DNA from: Opitutia bacterium
GTDB taxonomy: Bacteria; Verrucomicrobiota; Verrucomicrobiia; Opitutales; Seribacteraceae
Reading direction: 5' to 3'
Length of the DNA: 45,334 bases
NCBI GenBank assembly: GCA_002716045.1
Contig: PAZC01000037.1
Coordinates: forward strand, 1-45,334
A model generated the notes under the pieces. It was not told the DNA's origin. It made no database searches and saw only the letters and a program-made list of their open reading frames with translations. Shown piece by piece: positions 8,578-17,247 of the stretch. Made by a program: the position numbers and the translations under genes. Numbering within the stretch: position 1 is the first letter of the stretch; the number at the start of each line of letters is the position of its first letter.

Positions 8578-10560
8578 TCACCTCTCATTTATCAACTGTT
8601 CAACGACTGATGGATCAGCCAATGTGGAAGTGTCACCTATTTGATCTGTTTCGTCCGTGGCAATCTTGCGAAGTATTCGGCGCATAATCTTGCCCGAGCG
8701 AGTCTTGGGCAAAGCCGGGGCCCAATGGATGACGTCCGGCGTGGCGATGGGACCGATAACCGATCTCACCTGACCTTTGAGCTCGGTTCGAAGCTCATCT
8801 GAATATTCCACACCGGCGTTCAATGTCACGTAGGCATAAATCCCTTCTCCTTTGACCTCGTGAGGAAAACCAACGACCGCAGCCTCGGCGACGTGATCGT
8901 GAGCGACCAAGGCACTCTCCACCTCCGCAGTGCCCATGCGGTGTCCAGAGACATTGATGACATCATCTACCCGACCTGTTATCCAGTAGTAGCCATCCTC
9001 ATCTCGACGACATCCGTCACCAGTGAAATAATAACCTTTGTATTGCTGGAAATAGGTATCACCAAAGCGCTTGTGATCCCCATAGATGGTACGCATTTGG
9101 CCTGGCCAAGGTTCCTTTATAGCGAGTACGCCGCTGACTCCATTGCCTTCGAGTTCCTCTCCAGAATGGGGATCAAGAACCACGGGATTTACGCCAAAAA
9201 AAGGAAAGGTTGCAGAACCTGGCTTGAGTGGGGTGCATCCTGGCAATGGGGTGATTAGAATACCGCCGGTTTCGGTTTGCCACCAAGTGTCGACAATCGG
9301 GCAACGTTGCTTGCCTGCATTTCGGTAATACCAACGCCACGCCTCCGGATTGATTGGTTCTCCCACGCTTCCGAGCACACGTAGGCTGGGCATGTCATAT
9401 TTGGATGGCCATTCCTCTCCGGCCGCGGCAATGGCTCGAATGGCGGTGGGAGCGGTGTAGAATTGATTCACTCCCCATTTCTCAATCACTTGCCAATAAC
9501 GATCGGGATTCGGGTAAGTGGGAATACTTTCGAACATTGTGGTGGTGGCGCCATTGGCCAGAGGACCGTAAACGATGTAGGAATGCCCTGTCACCCATCC
9601 AATGTCTGCGGCACAGAAATAGATGTCATCTTCGTGATAGTCGAAAACATATTTGTGGGTGGCTGCTGTATAAATCATGTAACCACCCGTAGTGTGAAGA
9701 ACCCCCTTGGGCTTTCCGGTGGAACCCGATGTATAAAGAATGAAGAGAGGATCCTCAGCATCCATTTCCTCGCAAGGGCAATCGGTCGAAGCCTCATGCA
9801 TGGCCTCATGCCACCAGAGGTCTCGTCCCTCCTGCATTTCACACTCGATCCCGGAATCGTCGCTCACTCTCTTGACCACGATACAAGTTTCAACCGCCTC
9901 GTCCATTTGGCTCGAAGCTGAAGCCATGGCTTTATCGGCGTTGGGCTTCATGGGAATTGCCTTGGCACCGCGAAAAGTACCATTGGCAGTAATCAAAGTC
10001 TTACAAGTGGAGTCAACAATTCTGTCAGCCAAAGCCTCCGCCGAAAATCCACCGAAAACAACAGAGTGAACGGCTCCTATGCGAGCACAGGCCAACATGG
10101 CAACAGTGGCCTCCGGAACCATGGGAAGGTAAATGGAAACACGATCGCCCTTCCCTACTCCACGCCCCTTCAGCAGGTTGGCGAAACGACAAACCCTGTC
10201 ATGTAAATCACGGTAGGTTATAGTCTCGTCCTCTCCAGGCTCATTGCCTTCCCAAATGATGGCGGTCTTGTCTCCCCTCTCCTCCAAGTGGCGATCTAAG
10301 CAGTTATGACAAACATTCGTCTTGCCACCCTCGAACCAGCGAACGTCAATGGGCCCATCATCAAGATTGTAATTGTAGCTACGAATGGAATCCCATTTTT
10401 GGTACCAATGAAATTCCTCTGCAACCTCGGACCAAAACCCTTCTGGATCATCCACACTTTTTTGGTAGAGTTCGCGATAGACCTCCATGCTCGATACATG
10501 GGCATTCTTGGAAGCCACCTCGGGCGGCAAAATGATGTCATCTGAATTTGGGTCACTCAT
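8578..10560 (-). CDS. acs: acetyl-CoA synthetase (AMP-forming)
   Basis: This enzyme activates acetate to acetyl-CoA through acetyl-AMP. It is an ANL-superfamily protein of 660 residues, typical for Acs. The P-loop-like motif [11 protein letters not shown] is followed by family blocks [23 protein letters not shown] and [21 protein letters not shown]. The C-terminal [11 protein letters not shown] carries the catalytic Lys624, which in many bacteria is inactivated by acetylation. No acetyltransferase or deacetylase gene is nearby. It is divergent from queA across an 83-base gap. Confidence 0.97.
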   Translation of the reverse strand: MSDPNSDDIILPPEVASKNAHVSSMEVYRELYQKSVDDPEGFWSEVAEEFHWYQKWDSIRSYNYNLDDGPIDVRWFEGGKTNVCHNCLDRHLEERGDKTAIIWEGNEPGEDETITYRDLHDRVCRFANLLKGRGVGKGDRVSIYLPMVPEATVAMLACARIGAVHSVVFGGFSAEALADRIVDSTCKTLITANGTFRGAKAIPMKPNADKAMASASSQMDEAVETCIVVKRVSDDSGIECEMQEGRDLWWHEAMHEASTDCPCEEMDAEDPLFILYTSGSTGKPKGVLHTTGGYMIYTAATHKYVFDYHEDDIYFCAADIGWVTGHSYIVYGPLANGATTTMFESIPTYPNPDRYWQVIEKWGVNQFYTAPTAIRAIAAAGEEWPSKYDMPSLRVLGSVGEPINPEAWRWYYRNAGKQRCPIVDTWWQTETGGILITPLPGCTPLKPGSATFPFFGVNPVVLDPHSGEELEGNGVSGVLAIKEPWPGQMRTIYGDHKRFGDTYFQQYKGYYFTGDGCRRDEDGYYWITGRVDDVINVSGHRMGTAEVESALVAHDHVAEAAVVGFPHEVKGEGIYAYVTLNAGVEYSDELRTELKGQVRSVIGPIATPDVIHWAPALPKTRSGKIMRRILRKIATDETDQIGDTSTLADPSVVEQLINER

Positions 10561-10625
10561 GGACTTGGAGCTAGTTTACGTTAAAAAGAAAACAATATCG
10601 CGATTGCCCAGTCGTTGTCGATGCG

Positions 10626-10641
10626 CTTTTCCTCGGAAAAG
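10626..10641 (+). repeat. inverted repeat over the queA ribosome-binding region
   Basis: CTTTTCC and GGAAAAG form a perfect seven-base inverted repeat around TC and end three bases before the queA ATG. The right arm is also the only purine-rich stretch that could pair with 16S rRNA. A hairpin in the transcript would hide it. It may be a chance AT-rich repeat, and I see no preQ1 riboswitch. Confidence 0.3.
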
Positions 10642-10643
10642 AA

Positions 10644-11705
10644 ATGCTAACAAAAGAATTGGATTACGATTTGCCTGAAGAGAGCATCGCTCAATTTCCC
10701 ATAGAGCGACGCGACCACTCCCGTTTGCTCGTTTATGACCGAGTTTCAGGTGAGACAAGGCATAGTTTTTTTCACGAACTCCCAGATCTCATACCCGCTG
10801 AAACGAGTTTTTTCCGTAACGATGTCTCGGTATTAAAAGCCAGATTAATGGGAATACGACCATCTGGCGGAAATACGGAATGCCTTCTTCTCCGTCCGGA
10901 AAATACTACATCTAACACTTGGTCCTGCCTTCTAAAGCCAGGAGCCAAAACGGAAAAAGCAGGCAGGTTTTCCTTGCCGGGAGAATACGCAGCCATAGTT
11001 CAGGGCAAGAATCCCTCGGGAGAATATCTGGTTCGCTTCGACTTGGAGAATGACGATAGCGTGGATGCTCTCGCCAAACGCATTGGCGCCATGCCACTCC
11101 CCCCCTACATAAGGCGCCCAACTGACAATTCAGACGATGAGCGTTATCAAACGGTATACTCCAATCCAAAAAGTTGCACTGGCGTTGCCGCCCCAACGGC
11201 AGGCCTCCACTTCACCCCTGAACTACTCGACGATTTGCAGCGGCGAGGACATCCGATTCATGACCTGACGCTATCGGTGGGAGTTGGAACCTTCCGACCG
11301 ATCGACACAGAAAGAATCGCTGATCATCCCATGGGAAGCGAAACCTACGAATTATCTCCTGAAATAAAAGCCTCCCTTAGAGAAACAGGTTCTTGTCGTC
11401 TAGCTGTCGGCACAACAACGGTGCGAGCAATTGAGGATTATCTGGGACAGGGGGAAGATTCAGATTTGGAGCAAGCAACCATTAGGGAGACAAAACTATT
11501 TATTCAACCACCAAGAGACTTTCGGGGCGTCGATCTTCTTCTAACCAATTTCCACCTGCCGAGGTCCACGCTACTTTGCCTTGTGGCAGCCTTTTTGTCT
11601 CCCGGAGAAAAAAACGGTTTATCTATTCTTAAGGAACTTTATTCGGATGCCCTGGCCATGGACTACCGTTTCTATTCCTATGGAGATGCCATGTTGATCT
11701 TGTAG
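10644..11705 (+). CDS. queA: S-adenosylmethionine:tRNA ribosyltransferase-isomerase
   Basis: QueA transfers and isomerises the ribosyl group of SAM onto preQ1 at tRNA position 34, the penultimate route to queuosine. Family blocks are clear: YDLPEESIAQFPIERRDHSRLLV at the N-terminus, PLPPYIRR, YQTVYS, the GVAAPTAGLHFT motif, GVGTFRPI and the C-terminal LLTNFHLPRSTLL. At 353 residues it is full length. No other queuosine gene lies nearby. The next plus-strand gene (YceI-like) starts 60 bases downstream and seems functionally unrelated. Confidence 0.97.
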   Translation: MLTKELDYDLPEESIAQFPIERRDHSRLLVYDRVSGETRHSFFHELPDLIPAETSFFRNDVSVLKARLMGIRPSGGNTECLLLRPENTTSNTWSCLLKPGAKTEKAGRFSLPGEYAAIVQGKNPSGEYLVRFDLENDDSVDALAKRIGAMPLPPYIRRPTDNSDDERYQTVYSNPKSCTGVAAPTAGLHFTPELLDDLQRRGHPIHDLTLSVGVGTFRPIDTERIADHPMGSETYELSPEIKASLRETGSCRLAVGTTTVRAIEDYLGQGEDSDLEQATIRETKLFIQPPRDFRGVDLLLTNFHLPRSTLLCLVAAFLSPGEKNGLSILKELYSDALAMDYRFYSYGDAMLIL

Positions 11706-11765
11706 CCTTCAAGCTGTGGCCGACCGTTCTTACTGGACTCATCCAAGCCCCTACTTCAAAATCAC

Positions 11766-12491
11766 ATGATGTCTTGGCGTAGCATTGGCTTTGTTTACCT
11801 GCTCTTGATAACCGTCTCCGAATCAGCATGGAGCAAGTCGTTTGACTTTCATGATCCCAAGGGTTTCAACCTAATCGAATTCTCGCTGGCAGGAGCTTAT
11901 GAAAGTGGCTTTCTCCTTGGGCAAATCAGTGCAACAAGCGGTTTCCTCGAGTTTGATCCAGCAGCTCCGGAAAAAACCACTGGGAAAATTATCGCGTTTA
12001 CGAATACAGCCCAAGCTCAGGCGAGGGATTCAAATTCATTTCTAAAGGGACCGGTTCTCTTTGACGTAGAGAGATATCCTACAATCACCTTCGACGTCCA
12101 AAAGATGGCTCAGGGGAACAAAATTGGTCAATCCGTCCAACTCGTGGTCGTTGGTGATCTGACCATCAAGGGCATAAAGAGGAAGGTAACAATTCCTGTT
12201 CACATGGATTATTTTCCAGGGAAGTTGATGGAGCGGCGAAAGATCGAGGGGGATCTTTTGGTTGTGCGGAGCGAGTTCCGCATTAAGCGTAGCGACTATG
12301 ATCTGGGTAAGGGAAAGCTTCTGAAGAAAGTAGCGGACGAGGTGAAGGTCACCATGACTTTGGTGGGGGCTGCACCAAAAATCAGGTCGAAATCGCCTCT
12401 CGGATTACTTCCTCTCCGGACCAAGTCATCGCATGACAAAAAGCAACCCCAACGGCATCCGATTCGTCAAAGCCCAACTCCTCCCCGCTAG
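11766..12491 (+). CDS. secreted YceI-like domain protein
   Basis: The N-terminus is a signal peptide (GFVYLLLITVSESAWS) with probable cleavage before residue 25. The rest resembles the YceI lipocalin-like beta-barrel family, which binds isoprenoid-type lipids in the periplasm. Supporting blocks are GFLEFDP, a sequence around YPTITFDVQKM, and GDLTIKGIKRKVTIPV. The YceI domain ends near residue 205 (VTMTLVGAAP). The last 35 or so residues are basic and Pro/Ser/Lys-rich and are encoded opposite the 3' end of ruvC, so they look like a recently gained antisense extension. The second Met is an equally possible start. The substrate is unknown. Confidence 0.8.
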   Translation: MMSWRSIGFVYLLLITVSESAWSKSFDFHDPKGFNLIEFSLAGAYESGFLLGQISATSGFLEFDPAAPEKTTGKIIAFTNTAQAQARDSNSFLKGPVLFDVERYPTITFDVQKMAQGNKIGQSVQLVVVGDLTIKGIKRKVTIPVHMDYFPGKLMERRKIEGDLLVVRSEFRIKRSDYDLGKGKLLKKVADEVKVTMTLVGAAPKIRSKSPLGLLPLRTKSSHDKKQPQRHPIRQSPTPPR

Positions 12492-12990
12492 ACAGTAGTT
12501 GGGTTACGGTGCGGGCAAGTTGCTCCTTACTTGCTCTGCCAAACCCAACCACAGCCTGCTTTATACGGAGGGGGGGATATTCGAAAACGGGAATCCCTCG
12601 AACCGCCACCGCGGCGATGATGGCACCTCTGGCGGCACCCAGAATCTGGGCGGTCTGAAAATTCTGGACGTAAATAGTTTGCTCGATCGCAACGTGCCGA
12701 GGTTTCCATTTCTCGATATAGCCCACCACGGCTTGGTGAATTTTTCCCAGACACACGTCGAAAGGCAATTTGGGCTTGAGTTTTACAGTGAGACTCGCTT
12801 TCAGGGTCGGCTTGCCGGAAGAAAACTCTAGTACCGCCAACCCCGAACCTCGTAAGCTCGGGTCAACACCAAGAACTAATCCATCATATGGTTTCTTTCC
12901 GACAAAAGCACGAACATCCACCGCCGTCGGTTTCCCTCCACGACCAGCCAAGTGATCCGCCCACATCTTTCTGGCATTCTTTCGAGCCAA
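12382..12990 (-). CDS. ruvC: Holliday junction resolvase RuvC
   Basis: RuvC is the endonuclease that cuts Holliday junctions with RuvAB. All four acidic residues of the RNase H-like active site appear in place: Asp43 (LGVDPSLRGSG), Glu103 (AIEQTIY), and Asp175 and Asp178 (FDESDAVGVAFCH). An N-terminal basic extension of about 36 residues precedes the catalytic strand, making the protein longer (202 residues) than the usual 160-180; a later start cannot be excluded. It follows the TauE-like gene by 20 bases and closes a long minus-strand series that also contains recF and recO. Its last 110 bases overlap the YceI-like gene tail to tail. Confidence 0.92.
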   Translation of the reverse strand: MARKNARKMWADHLAGRGGKPTAVDVRAFVGKKPYDGLVLGVDPSLRGSGLAVLEFSSGKPTLKASLTVKLKPKLPFDVCLGKIHQAVVGYIEKWKPRHVAIEQTIYVQNFQTAQILGAARGAIIAAVAVRGIPVFEYPPLRIKQAVVGFGRASKEQLARTVTQLLSSGEELGFDESDAVGVAFCHAMTWSGEEVIREAIST

Positions 12991-13010
12991 TTAAGTTTCC
13001 TCCCTGTTTG

Positions 13011-13784
13011 TTAAAATAAAAACTTCACCCCAGTCACTACAATGAAAATCCACACCAAAGCCTCGAACATTGTCTGATTCAAGCGCCGGGCAACCCATGG
13101 TCCCATCCACGCTCCCAACGCCGCGGGAAAGAATAATTTCCAACTGATGTCAAAGGATTCAAAGGATATTATATCCAAGTCTACCATGAAAGGAACTTTG
13201 GAAACGTTAACTATCAAGAAAAGCCAAGCCGAGGTTCCGAGGAAAGCGTATTTGGGCAACCGCATTACAATGAGATAGAGGGCGGCCACGGGACCGGCAG
13301 CATTTGCCAGCATGGTGGCGCCACCTGCAAGAAAACCCAAAAAGACCCCCCAAACTAACTCACCTCGTGAAGTTGCCTTGTCACTCGGCTTACCTGGCAG
13401 AAGAAACTGCTTGCCGAAGTGGATAACGGTCAGAGCGAGCAGAATAATACCGATGATGGTCTTGAGGCGATCCCCCGACAAGTAATCGAAAACAAAATAT
13501 CCAGCTATAATCCCTAGAAAGGTCCACGGAAGCAGGCGAAGCAAGTGTCTCCATTCAGCATGCTGTCGATAGATCAATACAGCAACAACGTCAGCCGAAA
13601 CAAGGACAGGCAGCAACAATCCCACGGATCGGCGGACACCTTCGTCGATTCCCGCATGATCCAGTACCCAAGCAAAGACGGCAACGGTGACAATACCTGC
13701 GCCGGGAACACCTCCTTTGCCAAGACCAGTCAACCAGGAAGCAAACGCCAGGGCAACCCAATGCCAAATAGTCAACTCAAGCAT
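13011..13784 (-). CDS. TauE/SafE family membrane transporter
   Basis: This is an integral membrane protein of 257 residues with about seven or eight hydrophobic segments. The N-terminal GLGKGGVPGAG motif and the later GGATMLANAAGPVAALYL correspond to the two internal repeats of the TauE/SafE (DUF81) family, linked to export of sulfite or sulfonates, though most members are uncharacterised. It lies 21 bases after recF and 20 before ruvC, so it is probably co-transcribed with repair genes by position rather than function. A cysteine desulfurase lies two genes upstream, but a sulfur link is speculation. Confidence 0.85.
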   Translation of the reverse strand: MLELTIWHWVALAFASWLTGLGKGGVPGAGIVTVAVFAWVLDHAGIDEGVRRSVGLLLPVLVSADVVAVLIYRQHAEWRHLLRLLPWTFLGIIAGYFVFDYLSGDRLKTIIGIILLALTVIHFGKQFLLPGKPSDKATSRGELVWGVFLGFLAGGATMLANAAGPVAALYLIVMRLPKYAFLGTSAWLFLIVNVSKVPFMVDLDIISFESFDISWKLFFPAALGAWMGPWVARRLNQTMFEALVWIFIVVTGVKFLF

Positions 13785-13805
13785 GTCGCGGAAAAGTTAG
13801 TTGAA

Positions 13806-14882
13806 TCATAGCTTGCGGAAACATCCATCGTTTGTCTCGTAAGTTTCCCATTCAGATGATTCGTTGGAGAATGGCTCCGTTCCCGTGGCGAAGACTTGCG
13901 AATCCTCGTCCAGAAAGGAACAAAAGTTCAAGCGACGATTTCGGTCTAGTTCACCTAGAACGTCATCAACCAATATCAGCGGTGCCACGCCCAAGCAATT
14001 ACGCAAGTAATCTGCTTGGCCAAAACGAAGTGCTAAGACAAGGCTGCGCTGCTGTCCCTCTGACGCAAAATTGCGAGCGTCACGAGCATCTAATGAAAAA
14101 ACGAAGTCATCTCGGTGGGGTCCTCGTTGGGTGGACTTGGCAAGTCGATCCCGACCTCTGCCATCGCGAAGTAATCGAGCAAATTCATCAGCCTCCTCAA
14201 TTTCAGAATCAGCAACATATCGTAAATCAGGCTCCTCGGAGCCCTCGCTAATTGATCCGTATCTTTTGACGAAAAACTTGCCCAACGATGCCAGTGATTT
14301 GGCTCTAGCTATCACCAATTGGGCGGCGGACAAACTCATTTCACGTTCGAACGCATCGAGTTCCATATCGTCTCCATCCTTCCGCAGCAAAGCGTTTCGG
14401 AAGCGTAACGCCTTATGATACCGACGCAAGGAGTCCAAATAGTTTTCATCAGAAGATGAAAACAACAAGTCGATGAACTTTCGTCGATCACCTGGCCCAC
14501 CGCGGGGCAAACGCAAGTCCTCCGAACAAAAGACAACGGAGGGGAAACGGCCCATGAAATCACCCAAGCGCTTCACTTTATCGCCATCAATTGAGACTTC
14601 CTTGCTTCCAGATCGAGCCAAGCCAACAAAAGCCTCCATTTCGCCAGTGCCTCCACCAGTGAAACGAAAGAGGATTTCGGCCCGGGGACGATCCCAGCGA
14701 ATCAGGTTTCGAGTATCCGAGGTCCTGAATGAACGGAGCGCGTGAGCAAGCCCAATTGCTTCCAGCAAATTGGTTTTGCCTTGGCCATTCGAACCGAAGA
14801 AAAAAATTCGGTCTTTGTCGAAAGTCAGGCGAGCCGTCTCAACGTTACGGTAATCAACTAAATTAAGATTAGCGAGCCTCAC
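13806..14882 (-). CDS. recF: DNA replication/repair protein RecF
   Basis: RecF is an SMC-like ABC ATPase that helps load RecA at gaps and stalled forks, working with RecO and RecR. The Walker A motif GSNGQGKTN lies at about 30-38, the ABC signature SEGQQRSLVLAL near 280, and Walker B LILVDDVLGELD just after. Length (358) is normal. The start is GTG and overlaps the TGA of the cysteine desulfurase gene (GTGA). In many bacteria recF sits beside dnaN near the origin; here it is in a different setting together with recO and ruvC. Confidence 0.95.
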   Translation of the reverse strand: MRLANLNLVDYRNVETARLTFDKDRIFFFGSNGQGKTNLLEAIGLAHALRSFRTSDTRNLIRWDRPRAEILFRFTGGGTGEMEAFVGLARSGSKEVSIDGDKVKRLGDFMGRFPSVVFCSEDLRLPRGGPGDRRKFIDLLFSSSDENYLDSLRRYHKALRFRNALLRKDGDDMELDAFEREMSLSAAQLVIARAKSLASLGKFFVKRYGSISEGSEEPDLRYVADSEIEEADEFARLLRDGRGRDRLAKSTQRGPHRDDFVFSLDARDARNFASEGQQRSLVLALRFGQADYLRNCLGVAPLILVDDVLGELDRNRRLNFCSFLDEDSQVFATGTEPFSNESSEWETYETNDGCFRKL

Positions 14883-16033
14883 AAGGAAATGACCTGAGAT
14901 TCGCCTTCGTCGTTATCGAGTTCCTCGTAAGCAACTCCAAAAGCATCAGCCAAAGCAATCCAATCATCGGTTGCGTTAGACCAACCTCCACTGACCCGAA
15001 GAAAGCGCCGTGCCTCCTCCGGAGAATGCCCCATCGCAGCCAAAACGTGTGAGGGCCCTCCTCGCCCAGTTGCGCAAGCCGATCCGGTTGAAACAGCAAA
15101 GCCCAGACGATCCATTCGGTTAATCCATCGGAGGTTGTCAAACTTGGGCAATACGAAAGATGAGACGAGAGGCAATCTGTTGGCTTCCGCACCCAGAAAC
15201 TGGATGCCCGGGATCAATTCAGCTACTCGTTTCTCGAAAAGATCACGGTTCGATGAATCGGTAATTTCTCGTATCGCTTCCTCCAAAGAGGCCAATGAAC
15301 CAAGGATGGAAGGAACATTCTCCGTGCCAGCGCGGAGACCACCTTCCTGATGACCACCATAGAGCAAGCGAACCGAGTCTTCGCACGAAGTCCTTAGAAA
15401 ACCAATCCCCTTGGGTCCGCCCAGCTTGTGGAAACTGCCTGTCAACAGATCACAGGCATCAAGACCTTCGGCTGGCATGCGCCCAAGCCATTGAGTTGCG
15501 TCACAATGAAAAGGCACGCCGAATTCCCTGCACAAAGCTTGAGCTTCGGACCATGGTTGCAGAACACCTGTTTCGTTATTGGCCGCCATTACGGAAATGA
15601 GAATCGCTTTGCCTTCGGATAAGAAAGAACTCAATGCATCAAGACAAAGGACCCCGTTTTCATCAACCGCAAGTTGTTCAAGATTTTGACCAAATCTGGT
15701 TTTGGCAGATTCGAGAACGGAAGGATGCTCGACTGCTGAAACGGCCGCTTTGCCTCGAGAATCTGTTTTTGCGTGAAAAAAAGCCATGACCGCATTGTTG
15801 CCTTCAGTCGCACCCGAGGTGAATGATAAACGTTCCGCAGCCCCCCCAAAAATGGCCGCGAAACGTTCTCGCGCATCCTCCAGCAAGGCATGACAGCGAA
15901 CTCCTTCTGAGTGTGGACTTGAAGGATTACACCACGATTCGTCCAAGCCGCCGGCCAAGGCTAAACGGCCTGACTCCCGCAACGGCGAAGTTGCGTTGTG
16001 ATCAAAATAGTGTGAGAGCGGTGTCACGCTCAC
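14879..16033 (-). CDS. cysteine desulfurase (NifS/IscS-like)
   Basis: This PLP enzyme takes sulfur from cysteine as an enzyme-bound persulfide for Fe-S cluster or thio-cofactor synthesis. The start HYFDHNATSPL, the cofactor region FTSGATEGNN, the PLP lysine Lys203 in SFHKLGGPKG, and the persulfide cysteine Cys320 in STGSACATG are all present. The short run around the cysteine resembles group I enzymes. No scaffold (iscU, sufU) or tRNA thiolase gene adjoins it, so the sulfur acceptor is unclear. It starts at GTG, overlapping the stop of the lipoprotein gene by four bases, and its own stop overlaps recF. Confidence 0.93.
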   Translation of the reverse strand: MSVTPLSHYFDHNATSPLRESGRLALAGGLDESWCNPSSPHSEGVRCHALLEDARERFAAIFGGAAERLSFTSGATEGNNAVMAFFHAKTDSRGKAAVSAVEHPSVLESAKTRFGQNLEQLAVDENGVLCLDALSSFLSEGKAILISVMAANNETGVLQPWSEAQALCREFGVPFHCDATQWLGRMPAEGLDACDLLTGSFHKLGGPKGIGFLRTSCEDSVRLLYGGHQEGGLRAGTENVPSILGSLASLEEAIREITDSSNRDLFEKRVAELIPGIQFLGAEANRLPLVSSFVLPKFDNLRWINRMDRLGFAVSTGSACATGRGGPSHVLAAMGHSPEEARRFLRVSGGWSNATDDWIALADAFGVAYEELDNDEGESQVISL

Positions 16034-16779
16034 GGTCGTGGAAGCTTGGGAATGGTCAATTGTTGTCCTAAACGAAGGCTATTCTTGTTTGGCATTGCTT
16101 CGCGGTTCGCCTCAAAAATTGCGTCAATGTAAAGAGGACTTGAAGAGCCATACATCAAGATGCTGATGCTGGACAAGGTGTCCCCTTGCTTGACCACGTA
16201 GGCGGATTCCTTGGGCGTTATGATCGTTCGCTCTTGCTGAGTTTGTTCAATTATCACCCCTCCGGCGCCCTCGGAGAGTGATTCAGGAGCGAGTGGTTCG
16301 TGGAGAGCCAAACGCGACTTGAGCATGGCGACTTCACGCTCGAGGGCTCCATTTTGCTCTCGAAGTTGCATGGCATCCAATTGATTTCCAAAAGGCTTTC
16401 CAGGCAAACCTGCAAGAAACTGTTTCTCGGCCGTGGTGATCAACTGATTAACGTTTTCCGCCTCACGAGCCTCAGGCTTAAGCTGCAGGAACCGCCGAAA
16501 GTGATATATGGCCTGCAATGGATCCTCACGACCTTCAACTTCTAGAAAAAGGCGGCCCAATTCGAGGTGAGACTGGAAAGCTTCTCGGGATGTGTCCAAA
16601 ACCTTCAAAAACTGCTCCATCGCATCCTCTTTCCGTCCTTGCTTGAGGAAGACTTGCGCCCGCTGAAAATTAGGATTTTCGTCCTCGTCCAAATTGGATT
16701 GGGGTTGTCCGCAGCTGACCAAACAGAAGGACCAGACTGCAACCAAAGCCAAATGTTTCATAAGATCTATCATATTCAT
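16030..16779 (-). CDS. lipoprotein with TPR-like repeats and C-terminal LysM domain
   Basis: The N-terminus is a lipoprotein signal ending in LVSC, with Cys23 as the lipidated residue. Residues about 35-115 look like TPR helices (AQVFLKQGRKEDAMEQFLKV and a second, weaker unit). A short coiled-coil-like stretch (LREQNGALEREVAMLKSRL) follows. The C-terminal 50 residues form a LysM domain (YVVKQGDTLSSIS to LRLGQQLTIP), which binds peptidoglycan. It is therefore probably an envelope protein tethering membrane to cell wall; a specific role is unknown. Its start overlaps the yjbQ stop (ATGA) and its stop overlaps the cysteine desulfurase start (GTGA). Confidence 0.85.
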   Translation of the reverse strand: MNMIDLMKHLALVAVWSFCLVSCGQPQSNLDEDENPNFQRAQVFLKQGRKEDAMEQFLKVLDTSREAFQSHLELGRLFLEVEGREDPLQAIYHFRRFLQLKPEAREAENVNQLITTAEKQFLAGLPGKPFGNQLDAMQLREQNGALEREVAMLKSRLALHEPLAPESLSEGAGGVIIEQTQQERTIITPKESAYVVKQGDTLSSISILMYGSSSPLYIDAIFEANREAMPNKNSLRLGQQLTIPKLPRP

Positions 16780-17195
16780 TCCCCAATGTAGCTGAGTATC
16801 AATTTTCTACGATGCGGGGCCGCACGGTGCTCCCATAAAAAAATTCCTTGCCATGTACCTAGCAACAATTGAGCCGAAGCAAACGGGATACTTTCGGAGG
16901 TACGAGTCAGGGCCATCTTAATATGCGAGGGCATGTCATCAGGTCCCTCGTAGGTATGCGTGAAGTGAGGATAATCCTCTGGCACCAAATGTTCCATGAA
17001 ACGCTCCAAGTCATATCGAGCGGAGCGATCAGCATTTTCCATGATAACCAAACTGCAACTGGTATGCCTTACAAAAACCGTGACCACGCCTTCGTTTAGG
17101 CCAGACTCGCGTAAACCAGCCTCAACTTCGGCGGTTATCTCGTGGGTTCCCTTCCCGGAAGAATTCACCTCAATCGTCTGGCGAAAAACGCTCAT
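16776..17195 (-). CDS. YjbQ family protein (UPF0047)
   Basis: This 139-residue protein belongs to the widespread YjbQ/UPF0047 family. Conserved blocks are VFVRHTSCSLVIMENAD, a Tyr-rich HTYEGPDDMPSHIK, and the C-terminal LLLGTWQGIFLWEHR. These supply the histidines and acidic residues of the presumed metal site. Some members have low thiamine-phosphate synthase activity in complementation tests, but the physiological role is not settled. It begins a four-gene chain of overlapping stop/start codons running to recF, which suggests tight co-translation. Confidence 0.9.
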   Translation of the reverse strand: MSVFRQTIEVNSSGKGTHEITAEVEAGLRESGLNEGVVTVFVRHTSCSLVIMENADRSARYDLERFMEHLVPEDYPHFTHTYEGPDDMPSHIKMALTRTSESIPFASAQLLLGTWQGIFLWEHRAAPHRRKLILSYIGE

Positions 17196-17247
17196 TCCAC
17201 CTTTTTGTCCATAAGGATGACCGTCTCAGTGGCAAGGCTAAGCGACT

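Noticed and set aside
13011-16033. A sulfur-metabolism cluster of cysteine desulfurase and TauE-like transporter
   Set aside because: recF and ruvC are mixed into the same run and no sulfur acceptor gene is present, so the arrangement gives no real support.
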